Positions 1 to 5,768 of a stretch of DNA of 5,772 nucleotides are shown piece after piece. Origin of the DNA: Prevotellaceae bacterium (GTDB lineage: Bacteria; Bacteroidota; Bacteroidia; Bacteroidales; UBA932); contig JAISRS010000078.1 of the NCBI GenBank assembly GCA_031273485.1, forward strand, positions 1 to 5,772, read 5' to 3'. Under the pieces are notes generated by a model, which was given only the letters and a program-made list of their open reading frames with translations, made no database searches and was not told where the DNA came from. How positions within the stretch are numbered: position 1 is the first letter of the stretch; the number at the start of each line of letters is the position of its first letter. The position numbers were made by a program, and so were the translations under genes.

Positions 1-85
1 TAAACCCTGACTTTGAAATCTACAAACAGCAGACTACAGGTCTTTTTCTTATGATTTTTAATTTTTATATTTTAACTAATAATAG
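1..85 (+). other. AT-rich leader upstream of ftsH, no gene recognised
   Basis: This stretch opens with a TAA that could be the stop codon of a gene lying before the window, but the frame cannot be checked. Frame 3 stays open from base 3 and ends at a TGA at 87-89 that overlaps the ftsH ATG. Its last dozen codons are AT-rich and resemble no family I know, so I do not call it a gene. The 40 bases before ftsH are almost pure A/T, and no Shine-Dalgarno sequence precedes the ATG, as is common in Bacteroidota. Two weak -7-like boxes (TGACTTTG at 8-15 and TATATTTT at 66-73) each differ by one base from TAnnTTTG. The upstream partner of the first would fall outside the window. Confidence 0.5.
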
Positions 86-2062
86 ATGAACAATTACAAT
101 CAGAATCCAAATGTAAACAACAACAAAGCTCCACGGAAGTTCAATCCCTATTGGTTTTACGGAATCCTGGGGCTTATGATAGTCCTCCTGTACTTGTTCT
201 ATGGGGGCGGCGGACCCGTCCAAACCCAATGGAACGACGTGCGTTCACAGATGCTTCCCGCAGGAGATGTGGAACGGGCAACGGTTATTACCAATGAAGA
301 TATAGTGGAAATAGAACTGAAACGCGATAGACTGCAAAAATACGAAGGTAAAATAAACGTCAAATCCAACTATTCCGGACCTCATTTCTACTTCAATACC
401 CCAAAAGGCTGGGACCATGAAGCCATGTTTAAAGAAGCGCAGGAAATGATTATTCCGGCAGACAGAATCTATCCCGCATACGACAAAAGTCACAACTATT
501 TCGGACGTATTCTGGAATTTCTCATGTTCCCCATTATACTCCTGTTGTTTTGGTTTATAATGTTTAGAGGAATGGCGCGCGGAGGAGCCGGCGGAGGCGG
601 TATCTTTAATGTAGGAAAATCGAAAGCACAGTTATTTGATAAAGACGCCGAATCTAAAAAAGTAACATTCAGCGATGTTGCAGGATTAGAAGAAGCAAAA
701 GTAGAAATAATGGAAATAGTGGACTTCCTTAAAAGTCCGAATAAATACACCGACCTTGGAGGGAAAATCCCCAAAGGCGTTTTATTAGTGGGACCTCCGG
801 GAACAGGAAAAACTCTGTTAGCCAAAGCCGTTGCAGGAGAAGCAAATGTGCCGTTCTTTTCGATGTCCGGTTCGGATTTCGTCGAAATGTTCGTAGGCGT
901 GGGAGCTTCGCGTGTCAGAGATCTGTTCCGACAGGCAAAAGAAAAAGCCCCGTGCATAGTATTTATTGATGAAATTGACGCAGTTGGGAGAGCACGCGGC
1001 AAAAACGCCGGATTTTCGGGCAACGATGAAAGAGAAAACACCCTAAACCAGCTGCTTACCGAAATGGACGGCTTCGGAACAAACAGCGGAGTAATTGTAC
1101 TTGCGGCAACCAACAGAGCCGACATCTTAGATAAAGCCCTGATGCGTGCAGGTCGGTTCGACAGACAGATATACGTGGATTTACCCGAATATAGGGAACG
1201 TTTAGAGATATTTAAAGTGCATATACGCATCCTGAAACTTGACCCCGACTTTAACGTCGATTTTCTCGCCCGTCAAACCCCCGGATTTTCGGGAGCCGAC
1301 ATCGCAAATGTCTGTAACGAAGCAGCCCTTATCGCCGCACGCAAAGACAAACAAACAGTGGGAAAACAGGATTTTCTTGATGCCATCGACCGCATAATCG
1401 CCGGACTTGAAAAGAAAAGTAAACTGATTACAAAAGACGAAAAACGGGCAATTGCCTTCCATGAAGCAGGTCACGCCACAGTTAGCTGGATTTTGGAACA
1501 TGCCAACCCTCTGCTGAAAGTCACCATCATACCCCGTGGTCGTTCCCTCGGCGCCGCATGGTATCTCCCCGACGAAAGGCAAATCACCACAACGGAACAA
1601 ATGATGGACGAAATGGCTGCCACTCTTGGCGGTAGAGCTTCCGAAGAACTCACTTTCGGCAAAATCTCCACAGGAGCTTTAAGCGACCTCGAAAAAGTTA
1701 CAAAACAGGCTTATGCCATGGTAGCATACTTCGGAATGAGCGAAAAAATCGGACACCGAAGCTATTACGACTCGTCGGGGCAATCGGAATACGCCTTCTC
1801 AAAACCCTACAGCGAAAAAACATCGGAACTGCTGGATACCGAAGTGAAGCATTTTATTGATACAGCCTACAATCTGGCAAAATCGGTACTGGTTGAACAC
1901 CATGACGGACTTCACACTCTGGCGGAACTCCTGCTGGAAAAAGAAGTGATATTCAGCGAAGATTTGGAAAAAATCTTCGGTAAAAGAAAAAATAACAGAT
2001 TGGAAGAATTGGGGCTAATAGGCGACAACCCACATGATTCGGTCGAAACAGGACAAAAGTGA
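86..2062 (+). CDS. ftsH: ATP-dependent zinc metalloprotease FtsH (membrane-anchored AAA+ protease)
   Basis: FtsH is a hexameric inner-membrane protease that unfolds and degrades misassembled membrane proteins and some short-lived regulators. The 658 residues show the full family order. A short Asn-rich N-terminus precedes TM1 (about 22-40). A periplasmic FtsH_ext region (about 41-141) is followed by TM2 (about 142-163) and a Gly-rich linker (165-173). The AAA+ domain has Walker A GPPGTGKT at 236-243, the pore motif MFVG at 268-271, Walker B IVFIDEID at 291-298, and the second region of homology with arginine fingers R357 and R360. The peptidase domain has HEAGH at 459-463 (zinc ligands H459 and H463, catalytic E460), with D534 as the likely third ligand. 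ATG 86 is chosen because the next ATG (178) would cut TM1. Length is normal and all catalytic residues are present. Its stop overlaps the cdsA start, so the two are probably co-translated. Motifs are seen directly; function is from the family. Confidence 0.98.
   Translation: MNNYNQNPNVNNNKAPRKFNPYWFYGILGLMIVLLYLFYGGGGPVQTQWNDVRSQMLPAGDVERATVITNEDIVEIELKRDRLQKYEGKINVKSNYSGPHFYFNTPKGWDHEAMFKEAQEMIIPADRIYPAYDKSHNYFGRILEFLMFPIILLLFWFIMFRGMARGGAGGGGIFNVGKSKAQLFDKDAESKKVTFSDVAGLEEAKVEIMEIVDFLKSPNKYTDLGGKIPKGVLLVGPPGTGKTLLAKAVAGEANVPFFSMSGSDFVEMFVGVGASRVRDLFRQAKEKAPCIVFIDEIDAVGRARGKNAGFSGNDERENTLNQLLTEMDGFGTNSGVIVLAATNRADILDKALMRAGRFDRQIYVDLPEYRERLEIFKVHIRILKLDPDFNVDFLARQTPGFSGADIANVCNEAALIAARKDKQTVGKQDFLDAIDRIIAGLEKKSKLITKDEKRAIAFHEAGHATVSWILEHANPLLKVTIIPRGRSLGAAWYLPDERQITTTEQMMDEMAATLGGRASEELTFGKISTGALSDLEKVTKQAYAMVAYFGMSEKIGHRSYYDSSGQSEYAFSKPYSEKTSELLDTEVKHFIDTAYNLAKSVLVEHHDGLHTLAELLLEKEVIFSEDLEKIFGKRKNNRLEELGLIGDNPHDSVETGQK
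2050..2062 (+). promoter_or_regulatory. GTGA stop-start overlap of ftsH and cdsA with an AGGA ribosome site
   Basis: The cdsA GTG (2059-2061) overlaps the ftsH TGA (2060-2062). An AGGA lies at 2050-2053, five bases before the GTG, and is the only convincing Shine-Dalgarno-like element before a start in this window. It supports the GTG over the in-frame TTG three codons downstream (2068), and it suggests translational coupling. The coupling is inference. Confidence 0.5.
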
Positions 2063-2919
2063 ATAACTTGATAACACGAACAGTTAGCGGAATAGTATTT
2101 CTGTGTATCTTATTGTCGGGAATAATATTCCATCCGTTCGGATTCGCCGCAGTATTTATATTCGTCATCATTGCAGGATTACACGAATTTTACGGTATGC
2201 TGCTGCCTTCGTCCTTCCCATTGAGAAAATACCTGGGCTATCTGACGGCAGCAATCCTGTTTTTATTGTTCTACGCCAAAGGTTTCGGAGCGATATCCGC
2301 AAACTGTTTTTGGATACTGACCGTTCCCGTAGCGGCGCTATTTGCGGCGGAACTGTATTCCAAGTCCGCCACTCCGTTTTTATCAATTGCTTACGTACTA
2401 TCAGGAGTATTATACATCGCAATGCCCTTTGCCTTAGTCAATACCTTGACTTTCAACAGCGGCAATTACGATTACCATCTTTTGCTCACACTCTTCATCT
2501 TTTTGTGGAGTAACGACGTGGGAGCCTATTGTTTCGGCATGATGCTGGGACGTAAGGGAAAACATAAACTGTTTGAACGGATTTCGCCCAAAAAGTCATG
2601 GGAAGGCTTCTGGGGAGGAATAATTGCCGTTCTGTTAGCCGGTTTTATCCTGTCGTACGTCTGGGGTGAAAGATATATCGGCGCAAACCATCCGTTTGAG
2701 CAAGGAATGAATCTCATTCAATGGTATATACTTGCAGTTATTGTTTCAATATTTGCCACTTTCGGCGATTTAACCGAATCGATGCTGAAACGGAGCGTCG
2801 GAGCGAAAGACAGCGGAAAAATCATGCCCGGACACGGCGGTATTCTCGACCGCTTCGACGGAGCATTAATAGCGTTTCCGTGCGCATTGGCATACATTCA
2901 TATATTTAATATTTTGTAA
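2059..2919 (+). CDS. cdsA: Phosphatidate cytidylyltransferase (CDP-diglyceride synthase)
   Basis: CdsA is an integral inner-membrane enzyme that converts phosphatidic acid and CTP to CDP-diacylglycerol and pyrophosphate, the precursor of all bacterial glycerophospholipids. The 286 residues are strongly hydrophobic, with roughly eight membrane segments. The diagnostic signature near the C-terminus is at 241-267: S241, K244-R245, K250-D251, H259-G260-G261, D264-R265 and D267. It follows the family pattern except for Met at one position (256) usually filled by Leu, Ile or Phe. A second conserved region, about 151-187, contains ND, a GRKGKHKL stretch and SPKKSWEG. Length is typical. Start is GTG, overlapping ftsH by 4 bp, and the N-terminus from residue 4 (LITRTVSGI) looks like the usual beginning of the family. 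psd follows after 22 bp, so the two lipid genes probably share a transcript. Identification rests on the signature. Confidence 0.97.
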   Translation: MNNLITRTVSGIVFLCILLSGIIFHPFGFAAVFIFVIIAGLHEFYGMLLPSSFPLRKYLGYLTAAILFLLFYAKGFGAISANCFWILTVPVAALFAAELYSKSATPFLSIAYVLSGVLYIAMPFALVNTLTFNSGNYDYHLLLTLFIFLWSNDVGAYCFGMMLGRKGKHKLFERISPKKSWEGFWGGIIAVLLAGFILSYVWGERYIGANHPFEQGMNLIQWYILAVIVSIFATFGDLTESMLKRSVGAKDSGKIMPGHGGILDRFDGALIAFPCALAYIHIFNIL

Positions 2920-2941
2920 AAAAAAAAGATTTGAAAAAAAT
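2918..2941 (+). promoter_or_regulatory. A-rich translation leader of psd
   Basis: The gap between cdsA and psd is nearly all purine. It has a run of ten A (2918-2927, beginning inside the cdsA stop codon), then GATTTG, then seven A (2934-2940) ending one base before the ATG. There is no Shine-Dalgarno sequence. A-rich leaders are the usual start-site context in Bacteroidota, so this probably serves as the psd ribosome-binding region. The ten-A run is also a place where sequencing or polymerase slippage could occur, without affecting either frame. Confidence 0.35.
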
Positions 2942-3610
2942 ATGAAATTACATAAGGAAGGGAAAACATTTGTTGTAACAACAGGAATTATATTTGCCCT
3001 GTTTGCCTCAATCGCTTGTGGATTAAACTACACATATTTATGGACGCTTGCGGGAGTGTTTTTTATAATTTTTATTTTCATGCTGCGCTTTTTCCGTTCA
3101 CCCAACCGCCCGCTGAAACCTGTTGCAGGAGCAGTACTTTCGCCCTGCGACGGAAAAATTGTAATAATACAGGAAGTAGAAGAAACCGAATATTTCAAAG
3201 ACCGGCGTTTACAAGTGTCGGTATTTATGTCGGTAAACAATGTTCATATAAATTGGATTCCCTTAAGCGGCAAAATAACGTACTTTCGCCATCATCAAGG
3301 TCAATATCTTGTAGCCTGGCATCCGAAATCTTCGGAAAAAAACGAACGTACAACATTCGTGATAAACAACGGCAAAACGGAAATTCTTTTCCGGCAAATA
3401 GCCGGTTATGTGGCTCGCCGAATAGTTACTTATGTAAAAGAAGGCGATACGGTTGAACAAAACCGGCAATTGGGATTTATTAAATTCGGCTCAAGAATGG
3501 ATTTATTCCTTCCGCTGAACGCCGAAATATGCGTAAAAGAAGGCGATACGGTAAGAGGAACCAACACCGTAATAGCGAAATTGGAACCGAACAATTCGGA
3601 TAAAACGTAA
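2942..3610 (+). CDS. psd: Phosphatidylserine decarboxylase, short membrane-anchored type
   Basis: Psd removes the carboxyl group from phosphatidylserine to give phosphatidylethanolamine at the inner membrane. At 222 residues this is the short class (about 200-230) found in Bacteroidota, alphaproteobacteria and archaea, not the longer E. coli form. Two hydrophobic segments (about 11-27 and 32-51) anchor it. Family features follow: LSPCDG at 66-71 with D70 as probable catalytic Asp, NNVHINWIP at 99-107 with H102 as probable catalytic His, and KFGSRMD at 181-187. In this family self-cleavage between Gly and Ser, here G183 and S184, yields the pyruvoyl cofactor. Lys-Glu-Gly-Asp-Thr-Val occurs twice, at 166-171 and 199-204, flanking the cleavage site. 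The gene lies 22 bp after cdsA. The partner synthase gene pssA, often next to psd, is absent here. The catalytic assignment is by analogy with characterised Psd enzymes. Confidence 0.95.
   Translation: MKLHKEGKTFVVTTGIIFALFASIACGLNYTYLWTLAGVFFIIFIFMLRFFRSPNRPLKPVAGAVLSPCDGKIVIIQEVEETEYFKDRRLQVSVFMSVNNVHINWIPLSGKITYFRHHQGQYLVAWHPKSSEKNERTTFVINNGKTEILFRQIAGYVARRIVTYVKEGDTVEQNRQLGFIKFGSRMDLFLPLNAEICVKEGDTVRGTNTVIAKLEPNNSDKT
3434..3552 (+). repeat. Exact 20-bp direct repeat within psd, in frame, 99 bp apart
   Basis: The same 20 bases occur at 3434-3453 and 3533-3552, with mismatches on both sides. The offset is 99 bp, or 33 codons, so both copies are read in the same frame and encode V-K-E-G-D-T-V (first residues 165 and 198). 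Two similar beta-hairpins around the pyruvoyl serine are a family feature. Complete identity at the DNA level, including every third position, goes beyond what the protein similarity requires. Confidence 0.9.
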
Positions 3611-3630
3611 TTCAACAAAACGCATAAATC

Positions 3631-3726
3631 ATGACAATTCCCCGAATAATAAACAAAACCGTCGATTATTACTCTGTTGGCGCTAATTTTTTTTATGAAA
3701 ATGAACAATACAATTTGTTGTTATAA
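3631..3726 (+). CDS. Possible 31-residue small protein after psd, unrecognised
   Basis: An ATG 20 bp after the psd stop opens a 31-codon frame ending in TAA at 3724-3726. It begins MTIPRIINKT, has an aromatic-rich middle (DYY, NFFY) and ends in three leucines. The composition looks more protein-like than random AT-rich DNA, but the frame is short, lacks a Shine-Dalgarno sequence and runs into the -33 box and palindrome of the pyrH promoter. I recognise no family. It could be a real small gene at the end of the psd transcript, the remnant of a larger gene, or chance. No function is proposed. Confidence 0.18.
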   Translation: MTIPRIINKTVDYYSVGANFFYENEQYNLLL

Positions 3727-3744
3727 CAAAGTTTCTTACTTTTG
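3714..3744 (+). promoter_or_regulatory. Bacteroidetes-type promoter for the pyrH-frr block
   Basis: TTTG at 3714-3717 and TACTTTTG at 3737-3744 are separated by exactly 19 bases. This matches the Bacteroidetes primary sigma factor consensus, TTTG, 19-21 nt, TAnnTTTG, without a mismatch. Transcription would begin near 3748-3752, leaving about 25 bases of AT-rich leader before the pyrH ATG at 3777. It sits in the largest intergenic gap of the window, exactly where the second gene block begins. The match is seen directly; activity is inferred. Confidence 0.75.
3718..3729. promoter_or_regulatory. Perfect 12-bp palindrome in the pyrH promoter spacer, possible operator
   Basis: TTGTTATAACAA at 3718-3729 equals its own reverse complement. 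It begins immediately after the -33 TTTG and lies entirely in the 19-base spacer before the -7 box. A dimeric repressor bound there would block polymerase, so an operator is plausible. The symmetry is certain; binding is inference, and AT-rich DNA gives short palindromes by chance. I cannot name the regulator. Confidence 0.4.
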
Positions 3745-3776
3745 TATCTGATTTATTATATAAAAACAAGTCGTTT

Positions 3777-4484
3777 ATGTCTAAGTATCAAAGAATACTG
3801 TTAAAATTAAGTGGAGAATCGCTCATGGGAAACGATAAATACGGAATATCTACGGATGTTTTGGAGAAGTATTCCGCAGATATCGCCTCGGTAACGGAAA
3901 CAGGAGTGCAAGTTGCAATAGTTACGGGAGGAGGCAATATTTTTAGAGGGATAAGCGGCACAGGCAAAGGATTCGACAGAGTTAAAGGCGATTCGATGGG
4001 GATGCTTGCCACAGTGATAAACAGCCTCGCCATACAGTCGGCTTTAGAAAACGCAGGAGTAAAAGCCGTGACGCTGACCGCAGTGCGCATGGAGCCTGTT
4101 GGCGAATATTATTCAAGCGCCAAAGCAATCAAATATTTAGATGCAGGCTATACGGTTATAGTAGCCGGAGGGACAGGAAACCCTTTTTTCACAACAGATT
4201 CCGCTGCGGCGTTAAGAGGAATCGAATTAAAGGCGGATATACTCCTCAAAGGCACTCGTGTGGACGGAGTATATACGGCAGACCCCGAAAAAGACCCTAC
4301 AGCTGTAAAATACAGTAGTCTGACTTTTGACGAAGCATACGAAAAAGGTCTGAAAATCATGGATCTCACAGCTTTTACCTTATGTAAGGAAAACTCGTTG
4401 CCCATATTAGTATTCGACATGAATACGGCAGGCAATCTGAAAAAAGTAATTTCGGGAGAATCAACAGGAACAATTATTCAATAA
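3777..4484 (+). CDS. pyrH: Uridylate kinase (UMP kinase)
   Basis: PyrH phosphorylates UMP to UDP with ATP in the cytoplasm, the committed step from de novo pyrimidine synthesis to UTP and CTP. It is a hexameric amino-acid-kinase-family enzyme unrelated to eukaryotic UMP/CMP kinases. The 235 residues carry the expected blocks: LKLSGES at 9-15 (phosphate-binding K10), GGGNIFRG at 51-58, GDSMGMLAT at 71-79, GGTGNPFFTTD at 131-141, KGTRVDGVYTADP at 158-170 and MDLTAF at 195-200. Length is close to the E. coli enzyme (241). ATG 3777 places MSKYQRILLKLSGE correctly for the family. It is the first gene after the promoter at 3714-3744, and frr follows after 32 bp, the conserved bacterial pyrH-frr pairing. 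CTP made from its product is also a CdsA substrate, a loose metabolic link to the upstream block. Confidence 0.98.
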   Translation: MSKYQRILLKLSGESLMGNDKYGISTDVLEKYSADIASVTETGVQVAIVTGGGNIFRGISGTGKGFDRVKGDSMGMLATVINSLAIQSALENAGVKAVTLTAVRMEPVGEYYSSAKAIKYLDAGYTVIVAGGTGNPFFTTDSAAALRGIELKADILLKGTRVDGVYTADPEKDPTAVKYSSLTFDEAYEKGLKIMDLTAFTLCKENSLPILVFDMNTAGNLKKVISGESTGTIIQ

Positions 4485-4516
4485 ATATTAAGTATTCAAA
4501 AAAATGCAAAACACTT

Positions 4517-5083
4517 ATGGATACAGCTAAAAGTAAAGAAATCATTAATTCGGCAAAAGGCAAAATGCAAAATGCCATTGAACATTTGGAGGTAACCCTG
4601 TCGGGCATCCGTGCCGGTAAGGCTAATCCCGCTCTTTTTAATCAGGTAATGGTAGATTATTACGGTAATCCGACCCCTTTACCTCAAGTTTCGAGCATCA
4701 CCTCCCCCGATGCCCGCACCATCTTACTGCAACCCTGGGAAAAAAAGATGATAGCGCCCATCGAAAAAGCGATTTTGCAGGCTAATTTAGGCTTTGTGCC
4801 GCAAAATAACGGAGAAACTATCCGCATCAATATCCCGCCTCTGACCGAAGAAAGACGTAAGGATTTGGTGAAACAGTCGAAACATGAGGGAGAAACTACC
4901 CGTATCAGTCTTCGAAGCGCCCGCAGAGATGCTATAGAATCTCTCAAAAAACTGCAAAAAGAAGGCTTGTCCGAAGACTTGGTGAAAGACTCGGAAGCCG
5001 AAATGCAAAAGATTGTTGACGACTATAATAAGAAAATAGACCTGTATTTAGAAAAAAAAGAAAAAGAAATTTTAGCAGTTTAA
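4517..5083 (+). CDS. frr: Ribosome recycling factor (RRF)
   Basis: RRF works with EF-G to split the post-termination ribosome into subunits so that they can begin a new round. The 188 residues match the usual 185 or so and have no signal peptide. Visible landmarks are IRAGKANPALF at 31-41 in the first helix of the three-helix bundle, DYYGNPTPL at 47-55 leading into the small beta/alpha/beta domain, PPLTEERRKDL at 107-117 and LRSARRDA at 132-139. The arginines of the last motif include the residue (R132 in E. coli) that contacts 23S rRNA. The C-terminal helix is Lys/Glu-rich, as expected. ATG 4517 is preferred. An earlier ATG at 4504 is in another frame and stops after eight codons. Lying 32 bp after pyrH without an obvious terminator between them, it is probably co-transcribed with it. 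Confidence 0.98.
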   Translation: MDTAKSKEIINSAKGKMQNAIEHLEVTLSGIRAGKANPALFNQVMVDYYGNPTPLPQVSSITSPDARTILLQPWEKKMIAPIEKAILQANLGFVPQNNGETIRINIPPLTEERRKDLVKQSKHEGETTRISLRSARRDAIESLKKLQKEGLSEDLVKDSEAEMQKIVDDYNKKIDLYLEKKEKEILAV

Positions 5084-5132
5084 TAAAATATGATTACATT
5101 TGTTGCTTGAATTATAAATTACTATATATTGT

Positions 5133-5756
5133 ATGAAAAAAATAATTAAAATTACCAAGGTTAACAACCTCTTAACAGTTCTGATAATAGCCATTGCATT
5201 TGTTGCCTGTAACAATAATGGCTCCGTAGAAAATAAAAATGCGGGTACTCCGAAAACCGATTCGAGTGAGCATAAGTCAGTATCAACGCTCACCGATATT
5301 GCTTATATCCGAGTAGATTCTATTATTCAAAATTATGATATGTATCATGACCTCAAAAGAGGATTTGAACAAAAAGCGAAAAAAATGCAAACGGAATTTG
5401 AAGGACAAGTAAAAGCATTGGAAAAAGATATGGCGGATTTCAACGAGAAATACGAAAAAATGCTCGTAACACAATCGCAAGCGCAAGAACAGGCGCAACG
5501 CCTGAAAACGCGTGAAAATGACTTAAACAATAAAGCGTCCCAGATGAGATCGGAACTGATGGAAGAAGAATCCGTGATGTTCAGAAACATCAATGATGTT
5601 ATCCTGAAATATGTTGAAAAATATAACGAAACTAAAAAATACAGTCTGATACTTAATCATGCCGCAATAATTATTGCCTCTCCGTCGATAGATATAACTT
5701 CCGAAATCCTTCAGGGATTAAATCAAGAATATATTGCCGGTAAAGCAAATAAATAA
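5133..5756 (+). CDS. OmpH/Skp-family periplasmic chaperone-like lipoprotein
   Basis: This 207-residue protein starts with a basic stretch and a hydrophobic segment (about 12-25) ending in FVAC, a lipoprotein signal with C26 as the likely lipidated residue. Phe at -3 is a little unusual for a lipobox. A polar N/S/T/K/E linker (27-54) leads to an OmpH/Skp domain (about 55-202). This contains a first strand (IAYIRVDSI), long charged helices with coiled-coil character (about 72-165) and a final segment with SPSIDITSEIL (183-193). Skp holds unfolded outer-membrane proteins in the periplasm; here the domain appears tethered to a membrane. Asn at +2 and the lack of acidic residues after Cys give no sign of the Bacteroidetes surface-export signal, so a periplasmic face is likelier. 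It lies 49 bp after frr with no good promoter between. Family assignment is firm; the chaperone role is inferred, and ompH-type proteins are usually multicopy in this phylum. Confidence 0.85.
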   Translation: MKKIIKITKVNNLLTVLIIAIAFVACNNNGSVENKNAGTPKTDSSEHKSVSTLTDIAYIRVDSIIQNYDMYHDLKRGFEQKAKKMQTEFEGQVKALEKDMADFNEKYEKMLVTQSQAQEQAQRLKTRENDLNNKASQMRSELMEEESVMFRNINDVILKYVEKYNETKKYSLILNHAAIIIASPSIDITSEILQGLNQEYIAGKANK

Positions 5757-5768
5757 TCGTAAGATTAT
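5753..5768 (+). terminator. Small hairpin at the end of the ompH-like gene, uncertain terminator
   Basis: ATAATC (5753-5758) and GATTAT (5763-5768) form a perfect 6-bp stem around GTAA, which in RNA is a GNRA-type tetraloop closed by a C-G pair. The stem includes the stop codon TAA (5754-5756). The stem is mostly A-T and only CTCT follows before the window ends, so a T-run cannot be assessed. It may be a weak terminator, an mRNA 3'-end element or chance. Confidence 0.25.

Noticed and set aside
31..50. Hairpin AGAC-TACAG-GTCT followed by a T-rich tail, as a terminator of an upstream gene
   Set aside because: The stem is only 4 bp and the T tract is interrupted by C; too weak to call a terminator.
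3..89. Tail of an upstream coding region overlapping the ftsH start
   Set aside because: The frame is open, but its last dozen codons are AT-rich and match no family I know; the TAA at 1-3 is an equally good candidate for the upstream stop.
496..1230. A 244-codon open frame on the minus strand inside ftsH
   Set aside because: It lies antisense to the AAA+ domain of FtsH, shows Ser/Pro/Thr-rich shadow composition and no family motif. The + strand frame has every catalytic motif intact.
2103..2513. A 136-codon + strand frame within cdsA
   Set aside because: It is an Arg/Ile/His-rich alternative reading of the CdsA membrane region with no recognisable domain, and cdsA itself is unambiguous.
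3016..3456. A 146-codon + strand frame within psd
   Set aside because: It is an out-of-frame reading of psd, with Cys/Ser/Arg-rich composition and no motif.
3645..3670. AATAAT/ATTATT inverted repeat as a terminator after psd
   Set aside because: The stem is A-T only with a 14-base loop and no T-run directly after it. The T8 tract near 3677-3684 has no GC-rich stem before it.
5099..5131. Promoter directly before the ompH-like gene (TTTG at 5099-5102, TATATTG at 5125-5131)
   Set aside because: The -7 box lacks one T and sits two bases before the ATG, so transcription would start inside the coding region.
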